Source: Carya illinoinensis
Taxonomy: Eukaryota > Streptophyta > Magnoliopsida > Fagales > Juglandaceae
DNA length: 64,000 bases
Assembly (NCBI RefSeq): GCF_018687715.1
Contig: NC_056760.1
Span: 41,887,501-41,951,500, forward strand
Direction of reading: 5' to 3'
The translations under genes were made by a program, and so were the position numbers. The notes beneath the pieces are model-generated. The model was not told the DNA's origin. It was given only the letters and a program-made list of their open reading frames with translations, and made no database searches. Position 1 is the first letter of the stretch; every line of letters begins with the position of its first letter. This document shows positions 11,666 to 21,745 of the stretch, piece after piece.

Positions 11666-13792
11666 CGATATCTTTATGGGAAACAAACATAAGAACTTAT
11701 GATGCATTAACATCGATATCTTTTCAGATGCATGATGCGGTAATGTGGACGATAAATGACTTTCCGACATATGGAAATCTTTCCGATTGGAGTACTAAAG
11801 GGAAATTAGCTTGTCTAATGTGTAATAAAAAAACTGCTAATGAGTGGTTAAAATATTTTCAGAAGCTTTGTTTCATGGGTCATCGATGTTATCTACCCGA
11901 AAATCATGCATGGAGAACAGAATGTGCTAAATTTGATGGGAGAGTAGAGGACAAAATTGCACCAAATGAGTTGTCTAGGGAAGAGATAAGGAAACAACTG
12001 GTATATGTTAGAGTTAAATTTAGGCAAAAGTCGGGGAAAGAATAAGAGAAAACAAGGCACAACAAAATTGAATTGGACAAAACGTAGTATTTTTTTTTAC
12101 TTGCCATATTGGCCGTCCTGTATGTTTCGACACAGTTTGGATGTAATGCACATAAAGAAGACTATCTATGATAATATACTGGATAAATTGATGAGCATTA
12201 ACAAAAAGACAAAGGACACGATCAAGATGAGGAAAGATCTTGAGAGAATGGAAATTAAACATAATCTACATTTGAGGGTGGAAAGCAACAAGATGGTCAT
12301 GCCGCATGCATGTTTTACGATGACAATGGAGGAAATGATGGACTTTTGCAAATGGTTGGAAGGTGTGAAGTTTCCAGATGAGTATGCTTCAAATATCAGT
12401 AGATGCGTGAGCCCTGATGACTGTAAAATTAGTGGATTGAAAAGTCATGACTGTCACGTATTTTTACAGAAGTTATTACCGATGGGAATTCGTGGGAATC
12501 CGACATCTAATTGTCGCCATATTCGAACTACATATGTTTTTTAAGGATTTGTGCGCTCGGGGTAGTAAATCGAGCTATGTTGCAGAAGATGGAAGAAGAC
12601 ATTGCTACTATACTATGTAAATTCGAGCAGATCTTTCTACTATCATTTTTTGATATCATGGTCCATTTAGCAATACATTTACCCCGGGAGGTATTGTTGG
12701 GTGGACCGATGTAGTTCCGTTGGATGTATCCAGTTGAAAGATATTTGGGCCGACTGAAGCGCACTGTTGGGAATAAAGCTAGAGCTGAGGGCTCAATAGC
12801 AGAGGCCTATATACACGATGAATGGTTAACATTTTACTCTCTATATTTTCGTGGTGTTGAGACACGATTTTATCGTCAAGAACGAAATGCTAATCTTGCT
12901 GCTCCGCCTCCTCATGAGCTATCAGTGTTTTCTCAAAATGTACGACCATTGGGTGCACAAATGGGTTACGATTCAATTGATGGAGAGTTGGGTAAAGTTC
13001 GGTAGTACGTGCTAAATAATTTTCGAGAGATTGATGATTATCTCAAGTATATCGTTGCATGCTTCGAATAATTTTAGTTAAAAAAGTTTAACTATAACTT
13101 TTGTGCTCAATTATATTTATTTGTATTTATATACAGTGAATGCATGGACAAACATAGGATGAAAAGCGTACGTAATAGAAGTAAGACACGAGAAGAATTT
13201 CTCGAATAGTTTGAACAATGTGTATGAACAAAAATTACACATATGTTAGATTTTGAAACTTTGAACTATGGGTAACTTTTAATAAGTATATACTATTTCA
13301 ATCGATAGATTTTGGAACAACGTGCTCGTGATCCCGGATCAGTTTCTTTCAAATTATATTTATTGGCCGTGGTCCCTAAAATAGAGCACTTTGATACACT
13401 GTATGCATGGTTCGAGGTTATAGATTCCATACTCTAGATAGTGAACGTAGTAAAAAGACTCAAAATTATGGTGTGTTGGTCGAGGGAGTCATGGAACAGA
13501 TGATATTGACTATTATGGTGTCATACGTAATACTATCGGATTGAAATATCTGGATGGGACAATAACATATGTCTTTAAATGTGATTGGTGGGACCCAGGA
13601 GGTTGTCAGCTTTCAATACATAGGGATAATCACTTTACAAGTGTCAATACCGCATCTAAATGGTACGAAGATGATCCATTTGTATTAGCTTGTCAGGCTA
13701 CCCAAGTCTATTACTTGATTGATCCAATGAAAAACGTTGATGAAGATAGTGGAGGGATAACTTGGCAAGTCGTACAAAAATTTGTCCTTTGA
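11666..13792 (+). pseudogene. TNP2-type CACTA transposase, broken and N-terminally truncated
   Basis: Segments in order are: Transposase Tnp2 region (AVMWTINDFPTYGNLSDW, then KGKLACLMCNKKT and MGHRCYLPENHAWR, 11690-11930); RHSLDVMHIKKTIYDNILD (about 12130-12190) in another frame; the DUF4218-like part (LQKMEEDIATILCKFEQIF, FFDIMVHLAIHLPREV, then MYPVERYLGRLKR and GSIAEAYI, about 12555-12960); and a DUF4216-like segment (GLKYLDGTITYVFKCDWWDP to LIDPMKN, about 13530-13740). There is a frame change near 12005-12045, another near 12540, and an in-frame TAG at about 12712 where the family has a residue before RWMYP. The part normally upstream of ELW is missing. In life the enzyme would bind and cut element ends; this copy cannot. 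Confidence 0.85.
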
Positions 13793-14459
13793 AATATATA
13801 TGAAGCATGAATGAGTGCGGATTACAAGAATAACAAAGATGAAGATGACACTTCGATTGTAGAGGCCTACCAAAAAGATGGAGAGGGTATTAACTTGTTT
13901 GTTGATCTCAGTGCACTCGATTTGCTCCCTTTGTGGAGAGATGACGTCCCACCCGTCCATATTAAATGATCATTTAATTCAAGTAAGGAAGAAGAAGATG
14001 AAGAACAATCCAGAGAGGAGGTGGATAAGGAGGACGAAGAAGAGGTTGATGACAACAACGGAGATGTTATTGAGGGAGATTTTAAAACAAGTATGAAAAA
14101 TACATCCAAACATAAAGAATAAAAGTAGTAAAAATATTTTACAATATAGGTGACTGTAGAATGTTATACTTTTCATAATTTCTTTTAATTAATTTTTTTA
14201 TCATATTAATCATTTTTAAGGATGTTGCCAAAATGACAAAAAAGAAATGTGCCTCATTTGCCAAGTTCAAGTCTCGAACCCGTTGAGGATTTCCCACCCG
14301 AAGAATCCACTCTTGAAGATCAAGTTAACACGGTAGAGAACAAAAGTCAATTGACACATACTAGTAAGGAAATATCTATGATAATTAATTATATATTAAT
14401 ACTTTTTATCTCAATAACTATATAATTAATTAATTATACTATTATCTATTAGTTGATAT
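13793..14459 (+). other. CACTA internal segment between the two coding regions
   Basis: AT-rich sequence with an acidic stretch (SSKEEEDEEQSREEVDKEDE at about 13980-14040), probably the C-terminal tail of the transposase or first exon of the second protein. No reliable exon structure can be drawn. Confidence 0.4.
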
Positions 14460-15590
14460 ATCTGCTCGTTGCATTCGTGGCTATACACGTGGCATTTCTC
14501 TAGAAAAAATCGATGGCACGGAAAACTAAAGGTCACAATTCCTGATAATTCGACTGGATGAGTGTATGATAGTGCAGCAACGCTTTCCTCCTATATTGGC
14601 ACAATAGTTCGGGCTTATGTTCCATTTCATGTGCGATCATGGAGAAATGTTCCGAATGAGATTAAGGAGTGCATTCAACATCATGTGTTGGTGAGTTTAC
14701 TTTGAGAATACATTTTTTTCACCTAGATTAGTATATCATATTTTTTATGTAATTCACTTATTAGGATGAATTTGACCTTGAATTTGGCCGTAGCGAGGAT
14801 TTGAAAACTGTGAATGAGTTAATGGCTACAATATTTCAACATCACAAGAGACGATGTCACAACCACTTCAAGAACTTTGGGATGTTGGAAGAGACTATGT
14901 AGTCCTCTTTCCAACAGATGAAGTTAGATGATTGGAGAAAATGTTATAATTTTTTCGCATCTCCAGATTATTAGGTATTCTAGATTTATTTCCTTTAATT
15001 ATTTATATTGATATTCGTTCTATATATTATATGTATATTTATTACAATTAACATTCTAAATTAATTTTGTAACACTTAAGTACTATAAATACACAGAATA
15101 GATCCGCTCTGACTGTCCATCATCGTGCCAGTTCAAGGTCATTCCACTGTCTTGCTGAAAAATGGTAATTAATAAATTATAGAATTCATTTATTTTTCTG
15201 ATATTCTTTTATATAAGTATTGATCCTATCTTTTTAAAATTGTTAATATCGTTTTGTTAGAAACGTGATGATCTTGAAAACTTTTACCTCGTTCATGTCT
15301 TACTGTTGCTCACACTAATGAGCGTAGTGAGTGAATGGATCCTGCCGCTGCAGATAATTATCTAAGCAGTGCTAATTTTGTTAAATAAATTATGTAACAT
15401 GTTATCTAGATTATTTTTTATTTGTATTTCTTTTAATACGTTACTTATTGTGTGTTTTCTTTCAAATTACAGGAAAAAAATGATGGAAATACAGTTGGCT
15501 TCTGGGAAATCCTCTCCAAGTGACATAAACATATTCACGCAAGTGCTTGGGCCCAAGTCTAGTATGGCAAGAGGTTCGGGATGATTTTTC
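14460..15590 (+). pseudogene. Second CACTA protein, Transposase_24 (Ptta/En/Spm)-like, broken
   Basis: The frame reading RCIRGYTRGISLEKIDGTEN (about 14470-14530) is followed by matches to the rest of the domain in shifting frames: IVRAYVPFHVRSWRNVPNEI (about 14605-14670), an intron-like gap, then DEFDLEFGRSEDLKTVNELM and IFQHHKRRCHNHFKNFG (about 14765-14880). A later exon gives KMMEIQLASGKSSPSD (about 15478-15530), matching the usual downstream segment. This is the TNPA-like accessory protein position. Stops (for example within 14520-14560) show it is dead. Exon limits are approximate. Confidence 0.65.
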
Positions 15591-15895
15591 AAGCATTCCT
15601 CCAATTCATCTTCCTCAACTTCATTGATTTTACAAATTAATAATCTTACAAAAGATTTAGAAGCTGCAAGGCACCAAAATGAGTGTATGAGATCGAGATA
15701 GCAAAAGTTGGAGTCTCTCTTAGAGCGACTGTCTCATTTAGAGACACGTTTGCAGGACCAACAGAGAGACCAAGAGGAAAGAATACGTAGTGAAGTCTAA
15801 GAGCAAGTGCAGTGGAAGATGATGGTGCAAATGGAGAGTGTTATGTCTTTACAAAAAAATCGTGGTGGGCGAGGAGAAAAGAAGAAGAAATGAAT
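15591..15895 (+). pseudogene. Coiled-coil tail of the second CACTA protein
   Basis: After an AT-rich gap, sequence reading SLLERLSHLETRLQDQQRDQ with heptad character continues to a Lys-rich end (KKKK then TGA near 15893). Ser-rich then coiled-coil C-termini are usual for these accessory proteins. The link to the preceding segment is inferred from order only. Confidence 0.45.
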
Positions 15896-16019
15896 TTTAT
15901 CAATTTTATCAGTGTTTTAATATCCAATTTTGAAACATTATAAGACATTGTTAGTTGTTAAACGCTGATGTGTAAATATTGGTATGTTTTTAATTTTTTT
16001 TTTTAATTTTATGAAATTA

Positions 16020-16520
16020 GTATTTCTGATTTGTACATTCGAATGTAAATATAAAATGTTTGAATGTTGGTTCACATTCGAACAAACACTCAAACGTAAT
16101 TGAACAAAATTAAAAAATAACGTTCCAACGTACAATGAAACGTTCGAATGTAAACATACTCAAACTAACAAAACGTTTGAATGTTTAAATGATTAGCGTT
16201 CAAACAAACATCCAAACATACACACATTTGTTCGAACACTTCTTCATTAACATTCGAATTAGCCTCCGAAAGTTATACTAGTTACGTTCAAACATTGGTC
16301 CGTTAGCGTCCGAACTAAAATTAGAACGTTTATTACAGTTAACTTTCAGACGTATCAACGTTCAAACATTTTACTATTAAGTTCGAATAATAATCAATGA
16401 ACGTCAACTTCTGTCATTCGAATGCCAATCGGTCGGGTTGACGTTCGAACGTTATGTGATATGTTCAAACGTTGCCTTTTGTGACAATTTTCAATCGTCA
16501 TGAAAAATGTCACGTTCGAA
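16020..16520. repeat. CACTA right subterminal repeat cluster
   Basis: More than fifteen degenerate copies of ACGTTCGAAYGTT / CATTCGAA / CGTTCAAAC in both orientations fill this half kilobase. The same motif occurs at the left end (10360-10475). Density and placement suit binding sites of the element's accessory protein. Confidence 0.75.
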
Positions 16521-16543
16521 TATTATACCAAACGAAACACGTC

Positions 16544-16577
16544 CAACCGTCACTAAAAGTACTTTTAGTGACGGTTG
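16544..16577. repeat. Perfect 34-bp palindrome near the right CACTA end
   Basis: CAACCGTCACTAAAAGT (16544-16560) is followed directly by its exact reverse complement (16561-16577) with no spacer. The half-site GTGACGGTT also occurs at the left end. Confidence 0.9.
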
Positions 16578-16709
16578 CACAGTAAACTATCACCAATTGT
16601 ATTATGTGACGCACATTAGGTGACGGTTTCAAAATATTGTATTTGGTGATGTTTTGGTCATTTTTTGTGAAAGTTTTCTCTGTCACAAAATACAAATTGT
16701 GTTGCAGTG

Positions 16710-17380
16710 TCATGTATGCATGAAAAACTGTTTGAAGCTTCTAAGAGACTCTTTTTAATGCCATAAAACGTGAACCTCAAATATTGTGATTTGCCCTGAA
16801 TTCAACCATTCAAGTCCATGGACAAGTTCTTAAAAATATGAATTGGATGTCTCGCTAAGAAGAGCTGAAATTTGGTTTCTATCAAAATTGTATTGTTGTG
16901 GAAGGAGCTACAACCTTCATCCTCGATCACAGTATTTTGGCAAGTGGTGGGAGATTGCATAGCTAGGGATGCTACGAGAGTCATGGAGATCTCTCTCAAA
17001 TATTCCTAGCTAGCTACTTCCAATATCAATGGATTGATAATGGGTCAAAGCCAATAAATGACTAATTAACAATATGTCAAAAGATCGAGTTGATTATGGC
17101 CAGCACATGGCCTTGGTTAACGATAGAACCATAACCAAAAGGCCAAAATTAAATGAGCTTAGGGCTTCAAACAATACTCACAACAGAAAAAACAAAAAAA
17201 AAAAAAACAAAAAAAAAAAACAAAAAATCCAATAAAAAGGCTCACAACTAATAAAGAACCTCCAAATATATAGATTTGATACGAAACATAATTGATGTCG
17301 ATGAAAATCTTGAAAGAGGTAAAGCTAGTGAAAGAACTCTAAAAGAAATAATCCACAAGATCGAGCCTAGTGTTAGTTAA
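16710..17380. other. Intergenic, with an A-rich tract
   Basis: No gene supported. An A-rich tract with scattered C (about 17184-17226) could be an old retroposon tail, but no matching element body is recognised. Confidence 0.5.
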
Positions 17381-17640
17381 GGGCTCTAATACTATGCATA
17401 GAAAATACAAAATATAATAGAAGAGGAGATGGGGAAGAAAGGAGTGAGATAAATTTGAGGATTACACCTTTATTGTTTTTTAAGTGTTATATATTAAATA
17501 CAATGCATAGATCTCTATTTATAGGAAAATTATATTGAGATGAGATAATGTAAATATCTTAATCATGATAAAAATCAAATCTCTTCATTTTATAATTATC
17601 AAATCAGTTTGTTGGGAATACAATTTCCAATGAAAATGGA
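17381..17640 (-). mobile_element. Degenerate LTR fragment with primer-binding site
   Basis: Read on the minus strand, TAGTATTAGAGCCC (17382-17395) is a decayed version of the TGGTATCAGAGC primer site used by plant LTR retrotransposons. Next to it lies a TATAAATA box (17516-17523, minus) of the kind found in LTR promoters. The outer limits are unclear. Confidence 0.4.
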
Positions 17641-17840
17641 ATATGAAGGAGTACTGGTTATTTAATTAAAACACGTCATCGAGTCATGAGCATTTGAAGG
17701 AAGATGCATGGAATACAATGTCAGAAGCTGAGAACCTAGCTAATCTACATGAGGAAAAGCACCAGAGTGGTAGAATGTTTTTGTAATTTGAAGAGTATAA
17801 TCGGTGTGGCTAGAACAAGAATATAGCTAGCTTAACGTAA

Positions 17841-17867
17841 GTGTGTGTGTGTGTGTGTGTGTGTGTG
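17841..17867. repeat. (GT)n microsatellite
   Basis: 27 bases of alternating GT. Confidence 0.9.
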
Positions 17868-18480
17868 GAGGGGATATTCTCGTCCCCCCTCTGGGTTGGG
17901 CTAGACCAAGAGACTAAAGCCCACCTCTAGCAGGCCCAACAAACCATTGTTGTGACTAGCCTACTAGCTACACAAGAAGAATGGAAGAGTCTCAGTGCAG
18001 GAAACCTGTTGAGAGGGATAGACAAGACCTGCCAACCCTGACGTCCCACCCCCTGCGACACTTCGCATTTAAGAATCCCAGCTGGTAAATGAACAGGGAT
18101 CGCAAACAACCCTCGATTCCTTGACTAGGAATAAGAAGTAATCGCACTGTCCACCTACTATCAAGACGCTACCCAGGGAGCCACACCATATTAATAGCAT
18201 CACTCAGGGAGTTACACTACATTAAAAGAGTCACGACTTGGCAACTGTGTTCAGGACACTAACCCCTGACACTAAGTACAAAATGCTCCCTTGATACCTA
18301 GTATAAAAGTTGGACACCAGGTAGGAATACAGACTTTTCTCTTTGATTCTAAGGTAAAATTCTCTAAGGAAGAATACTAACTTTGGCATAAGAGGTTTCC
18401 CGAGACACCTCAAGCCCACCACTTCTTTGTATTGCAAGTGAGGGAATATAGTACTACTCGGTATGCAAAACACATCATTA
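17868..18480 (+). mobile_element. LTR-like fragment, probably Ty3/Gypsy
   Basis: A stretch of higher GC than its flanks holds a TATAAAAG box (18302-18309) and, about 90-120 bases further on, the phrase TTTGGCATAAGAGGTTTCCC then GAGACACCTCAAGCC, which I recognise from the R/U5 part of many plant Gypsy LTRs. No partner LTR or internal domain lies in the window, so it is a solo LTR or fragment. The ends are not defined. Confidence 0.45.
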
Positions 18481-18489
18481 GCAATGTGT

Positions 18490-18923
18490 GTGTGTGTGGA
18501 AGTGCTGCCAACTAAAAAGGTGGTGTTAGTTTCTTTTGAATATTTATTCATGTAATGTGGTAATTAAGGAGCTGATAAATATGATTATAGCTACACGGTA
18601 TGGATGATGAAGAAGAGGACAAACGTGCTTTTGCTGACAAAATCTAAAATGGTGGTCTGTATTGAGAGATGATAAACCATATATAGGGGTGTAAAAAAAT
18701 CAGTGTGTGACTGTGTGTGTGGAAGTACTGCCAACTAAAAAGGTGGTGTTAGTTTCTTTTGAATATTTATTCATGTAATGTGGTAATTAAGGAGCTGATA
18801 AATATGATTATAGCTACACGATATGATGGTGAAGAAGAGGACAAACACGCTTCTGCTGACAAAATCTAAAATGGTGGTCTGTATTAGGAGATGATCAACC
18901 ATATATAGGGGTGTAAAAAAAAT
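18490..18923. repeat. Tandem duplication, two copies of about 215 bp
   Basis: Copy 1 (about 18490-18700) and copy 2 (about 18713-18923) are near identical (offset 222-223). Both begin in a GT run, contain CTGCCAACTAAAAAGGTGG and end with ATATAGGGGTGTAAAAAAA. Copy 1 therefore carries the first 14 or so bases of the adjacent TIR element. Confidence 0.9.
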
Positions 18924-19559
18924 AGTGAACAGGTAAACCAGACCAAACCGGTGGGATTGGTCTGGTCCCGAGTTTGGTTCAATCCGGTACTAGTTTTATT
19001 TTTCTTAAAATCGGTCAAAAGCGGTCTAGTTCCGATTTTTCTTTTTCTAAAACTAGACCGGACCGGTTGATATATATTTGAATTTTTTCTATTGTATATA
19101 ATTTTATATATATAATTATATATAAAATAGTTTTGTATTATATGATAAATTACTAATTAATATAATATTAAATTTTAAAATCTTATATCATTTTGTTTAT
19201 TATATTAATAGTTATACTAATATTATATAGTGCATATTAATATTTATACTATTATTATATCACTATATATTATAATATCCTATAATATATCACTGTATTA
19301 TATATTATAATATATCATTATAATCTATAATACAATTATAAAATATATTATAATATATTACAATATATTATCACTATAGTATTATATACTATAATATACT
19401 ATTAAAATCAGACTGAACCGTACCGGAAATGATAAAATCGGAGTACTGGTATAAGAGGGTAACTGATACATAATCGATTTTGGATAATGCAAACTAGTAC
19501 ATACCAGTTCGGTCCTAAATTTTGTCCAAAACTGGACCGGACCGGACCGGTTACACCCC
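18908..19559. mobile_element. 652-bp non-autonomous TIR element
   Basis: The termini GGGGTGTAA and TTACACCCC are perfect inverse copies, flanked by TA on each side. Inside each end are CCGGTYYGGTC-type words in both orientations; the middle is nearly pure AT with TATA repeats. There is no coding sequence. TA flanks would suit Tc1/mariner-type insertion, but similar termini also occur in hAT-type elements and no 8-bp duplication is seen. Confidence 0.6.
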
Positions 19560-20348
19560 TAATATATAGGTTTGCTTAAATATTTAAGTTCACGGTTATC
19601 TATTGATCATTATCCAACAATGGATAATATAATTATATTATCATGAATCAATTGTTCCTAATTAATTCATTTTCTCTTTGTGCTTCCAAAAAGCACTATA
19701 TAACATCCTTGACATTTGAGAAACAGTACCATTATTACCCATTTCTCTATTTCAATATTCATGGGCTTTCCTAAATTTGCTTGGTGTTGATCATAAAAAT
19801 AGAAACCCCCTTGCATGGCAACTCCATACATTCTAGCTCTCTAGACTTGGTCGAATTAAAATTTAACTTCATTCACCATTCGATCACCTCATTTATATAT
19901 ATATGTAGGTAGGTGAAAATTTAATTCATGATTCTAGCTGGGGCGAAAGTTGAAACTTTGAATTCCATATAATAAGACTTCTAAAGGGTTGCTTTGACAT
20001 CAAATGAGTTTTTACACAAGTGAATAATCAAAAGATGATGATAAAAATTATTTTTCATTTTACGTTGTCCGGCCGTATCTTGGATGATCATCTCCTTTTT
20101 GTAAATTTAGAATACTATATCATGTATAGCCATAGATCGAACAATATAAATATATATATTTATAACGGGTGTAATGTATTTACCGTTTGATATATGTTTT
20201 TCACGTACGTACGTTAGCATCAAATATTGTTCGTGAATCATGTCCAATATGCAAAATAGCTCAGAAGTGTGAAAGCTGAAAGCTCCGAGTCTCGAAGTCA
20301 ATTTGCACAAGAAGAAACAAATAAAAATGAAAGCAAACTTTACACTGT
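19560..20348. other. Intergenic: 3' flank of the TRM-type gene
   Basis: AT-rich; no gene supported. The part nearest 20348 should be the 3' UTR of the minus-strand gene that ends there. Confidence 0.5.
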
Positions 20349-21745
20349 TTATAGCCAATTTAAATTTGCTTCTTCAAGCATTATATGTACCAGATTTTCA
20401 AAGGGAATCTCTGCAACTAGTTCATCTAAAACCTGGTTTAGTAGTACATCCAGAATGTGTCGCTCGAGCTCTTGGCAGACCTCTTCAAAACCTTCAAATC
20501 CAAGGGAATTCTTTGCTATCCAATTTGACTCTTCAATATCCGTTTCTGTCATCCTAAACAGCTTCACTAGCACGTCCACATAATACTGTGTTTCTGGAAT
20601 GTCCATTTGGTTGTCGCAGTCCTTCTTGATTGCTCCTATGCTAAGATCATCCGTATAATAAGAAACTTTTGGTGAAGATGTTCGATTTAAATTCGACTCC
20701 TTTGGCCTTTGAGCTTCTGTAACAATATCATCAACAGAAATTGAGTTAGAAAATGATAACATGACACACATGCATATATATAAATATTGGTAAAATCTCG
20801 GAAAATTAAAGAAACTGATGATATATGACCTTGTTGCATTTCAGAATCATTGACTTCAAGAAGATATATAGGAGTTGAATTTTGAGAGTCACGACGTTCA
20901 TCACGCTCTACTTCAACAGCTAAAGTACCCTGAAGTTTTCTGTTCCTTCTGGGCTTGGCTTCCACAGTTTGCTTCTTCTGATTTCTCGCCTTGTGTGGAC
21001 TTTTCTCCTTCAAATTTGCAACATCAGTTCTGTCCTCATTCTTCCTGTGAGTTGGAAGAAGGTTCAAACGCTTAGCAGATCCAGTAGTATTGCGGTTAGA
21101 AAGGTTAGTGGAGACAACTCTCCTAGGCTCGTTCCTTAACATGGAGATCCTGTTGTTTTCTTGATTCTCCATTTTCTTCTTCTTCTTCTTCGTAGAATTA
21201 GCTCTTTCCCTCGTGTTGATCTCCTTTTTCTTACTTCTCTGTTCGGCCTTCCTCTGCTTCAAATCTCCAGAATCTCTTTCACATTTTCTCACCTTCGTTC
21301 CCTTTCCCTTGGTTTCATCCACATTATCCAGATACACAACCAAGAGATCACGATTCTGTTGATGTGACAATGCTGGAACCTCCCGAAACGACACCGATGT
21401 TCTAACCCGGCGATGCTGAGTTTGGCTTAAATCCAACTGCAGCATATAATCCGCAAAACTAACTGACCTACTGCGCACAAGTGAATCAGAGGTTCCGTTT
21501 CCAGGAACCCAAATTGTCTCCGGCAATGAATCTAAGCCCATTAGTCGAGCAACGACTCCTGGGTTAGCTGGAGCTTTGGTTTTAGCCTTGGCTGTCGGAT
21601 TTTCCTTCTGATCTTCAGACTTGTCGACTGTCTTCGAGTCAATCACATTATCGGCTGGGTGAGTTGGGAGGCTCCTAAAGCATGAAATCCGGCCAAACAT
21701 GCCGGACAAACACCCGGAATCGGCATTACGTGAAAAATCAGTCAT
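20349..21745 (-). CDS. TRM/LONGIFOLIA-like protein with VARLMGL motif (exons 21745-20830 and 20716-20349)
   Basis: Predicted 427-aa protein of the plant TON1-recruiting-motif / LONGIFOLIA-like group (DUF3741-associated motif, DUF4378). Family members bind microtubules and the TTP complex and influence division planes and cell elongation. Visible features: N-terminus with GCLSGMFGRISCFRS; the hallmark NPGVVARLMGLDSLP at residues 61-75; repeated RSVSFADY / TSVSFREVP segments; a long Lys/Arg/Glu-rich, probably disordered middle containing a poly-Lys run; and a C-terminal domain (YYVDVLVKLFRMTETDIEES to LNQVLDELVAEI) like DUF4378. The intron 20829-20717 has GT and TTACAG ends and keeps the frame in phase 1; exon 2 finishes at TAA 20351-20349. 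It is short for this family, whose members often exceed 600 aa. No break is seen. Confidence 0.8.
20717..20829 (-). other. Intron of the TRM-type gene
   Basis: The minus-strand donor CAAG|GTCATA (20830/20829) and acceptor TTGTTACAG (ending at 20717) define a 113-base phase-1 intron. The alternative of reading through runs into unrelated hydrophobic sequence. Confidence 0.75.

Larger units (their letters stand above)
10224..16709 (+). mobile_element. Complete, inactive CACTA (En/Spm) transposon, 6.49 kb
   Basis: The ends are perfect 10-bp inverted repeats, CACTGCAACA (10224-10233) and TGTTGCAGTG (16700-16709), flanked by the 3-bp target duplication TCA (10221-10223 and 16710-16712). Inside, on the plus strand, are broken versions of both classic CACTA proteins: a TNP2-type transposase (11666-13792) and a Transposase_24-type protein (about 14460-15590). 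Both subterminal regions are filled with ACGTTCGAA/CATTCGAA-type motifs in both orientations, the position and density expected of accessory-protein binding sites in this superfamily. Stops and frame changes in both genes mean it cannot move on its own, though its intact ends could still be mobilised in trans. Confidence 0.9.
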
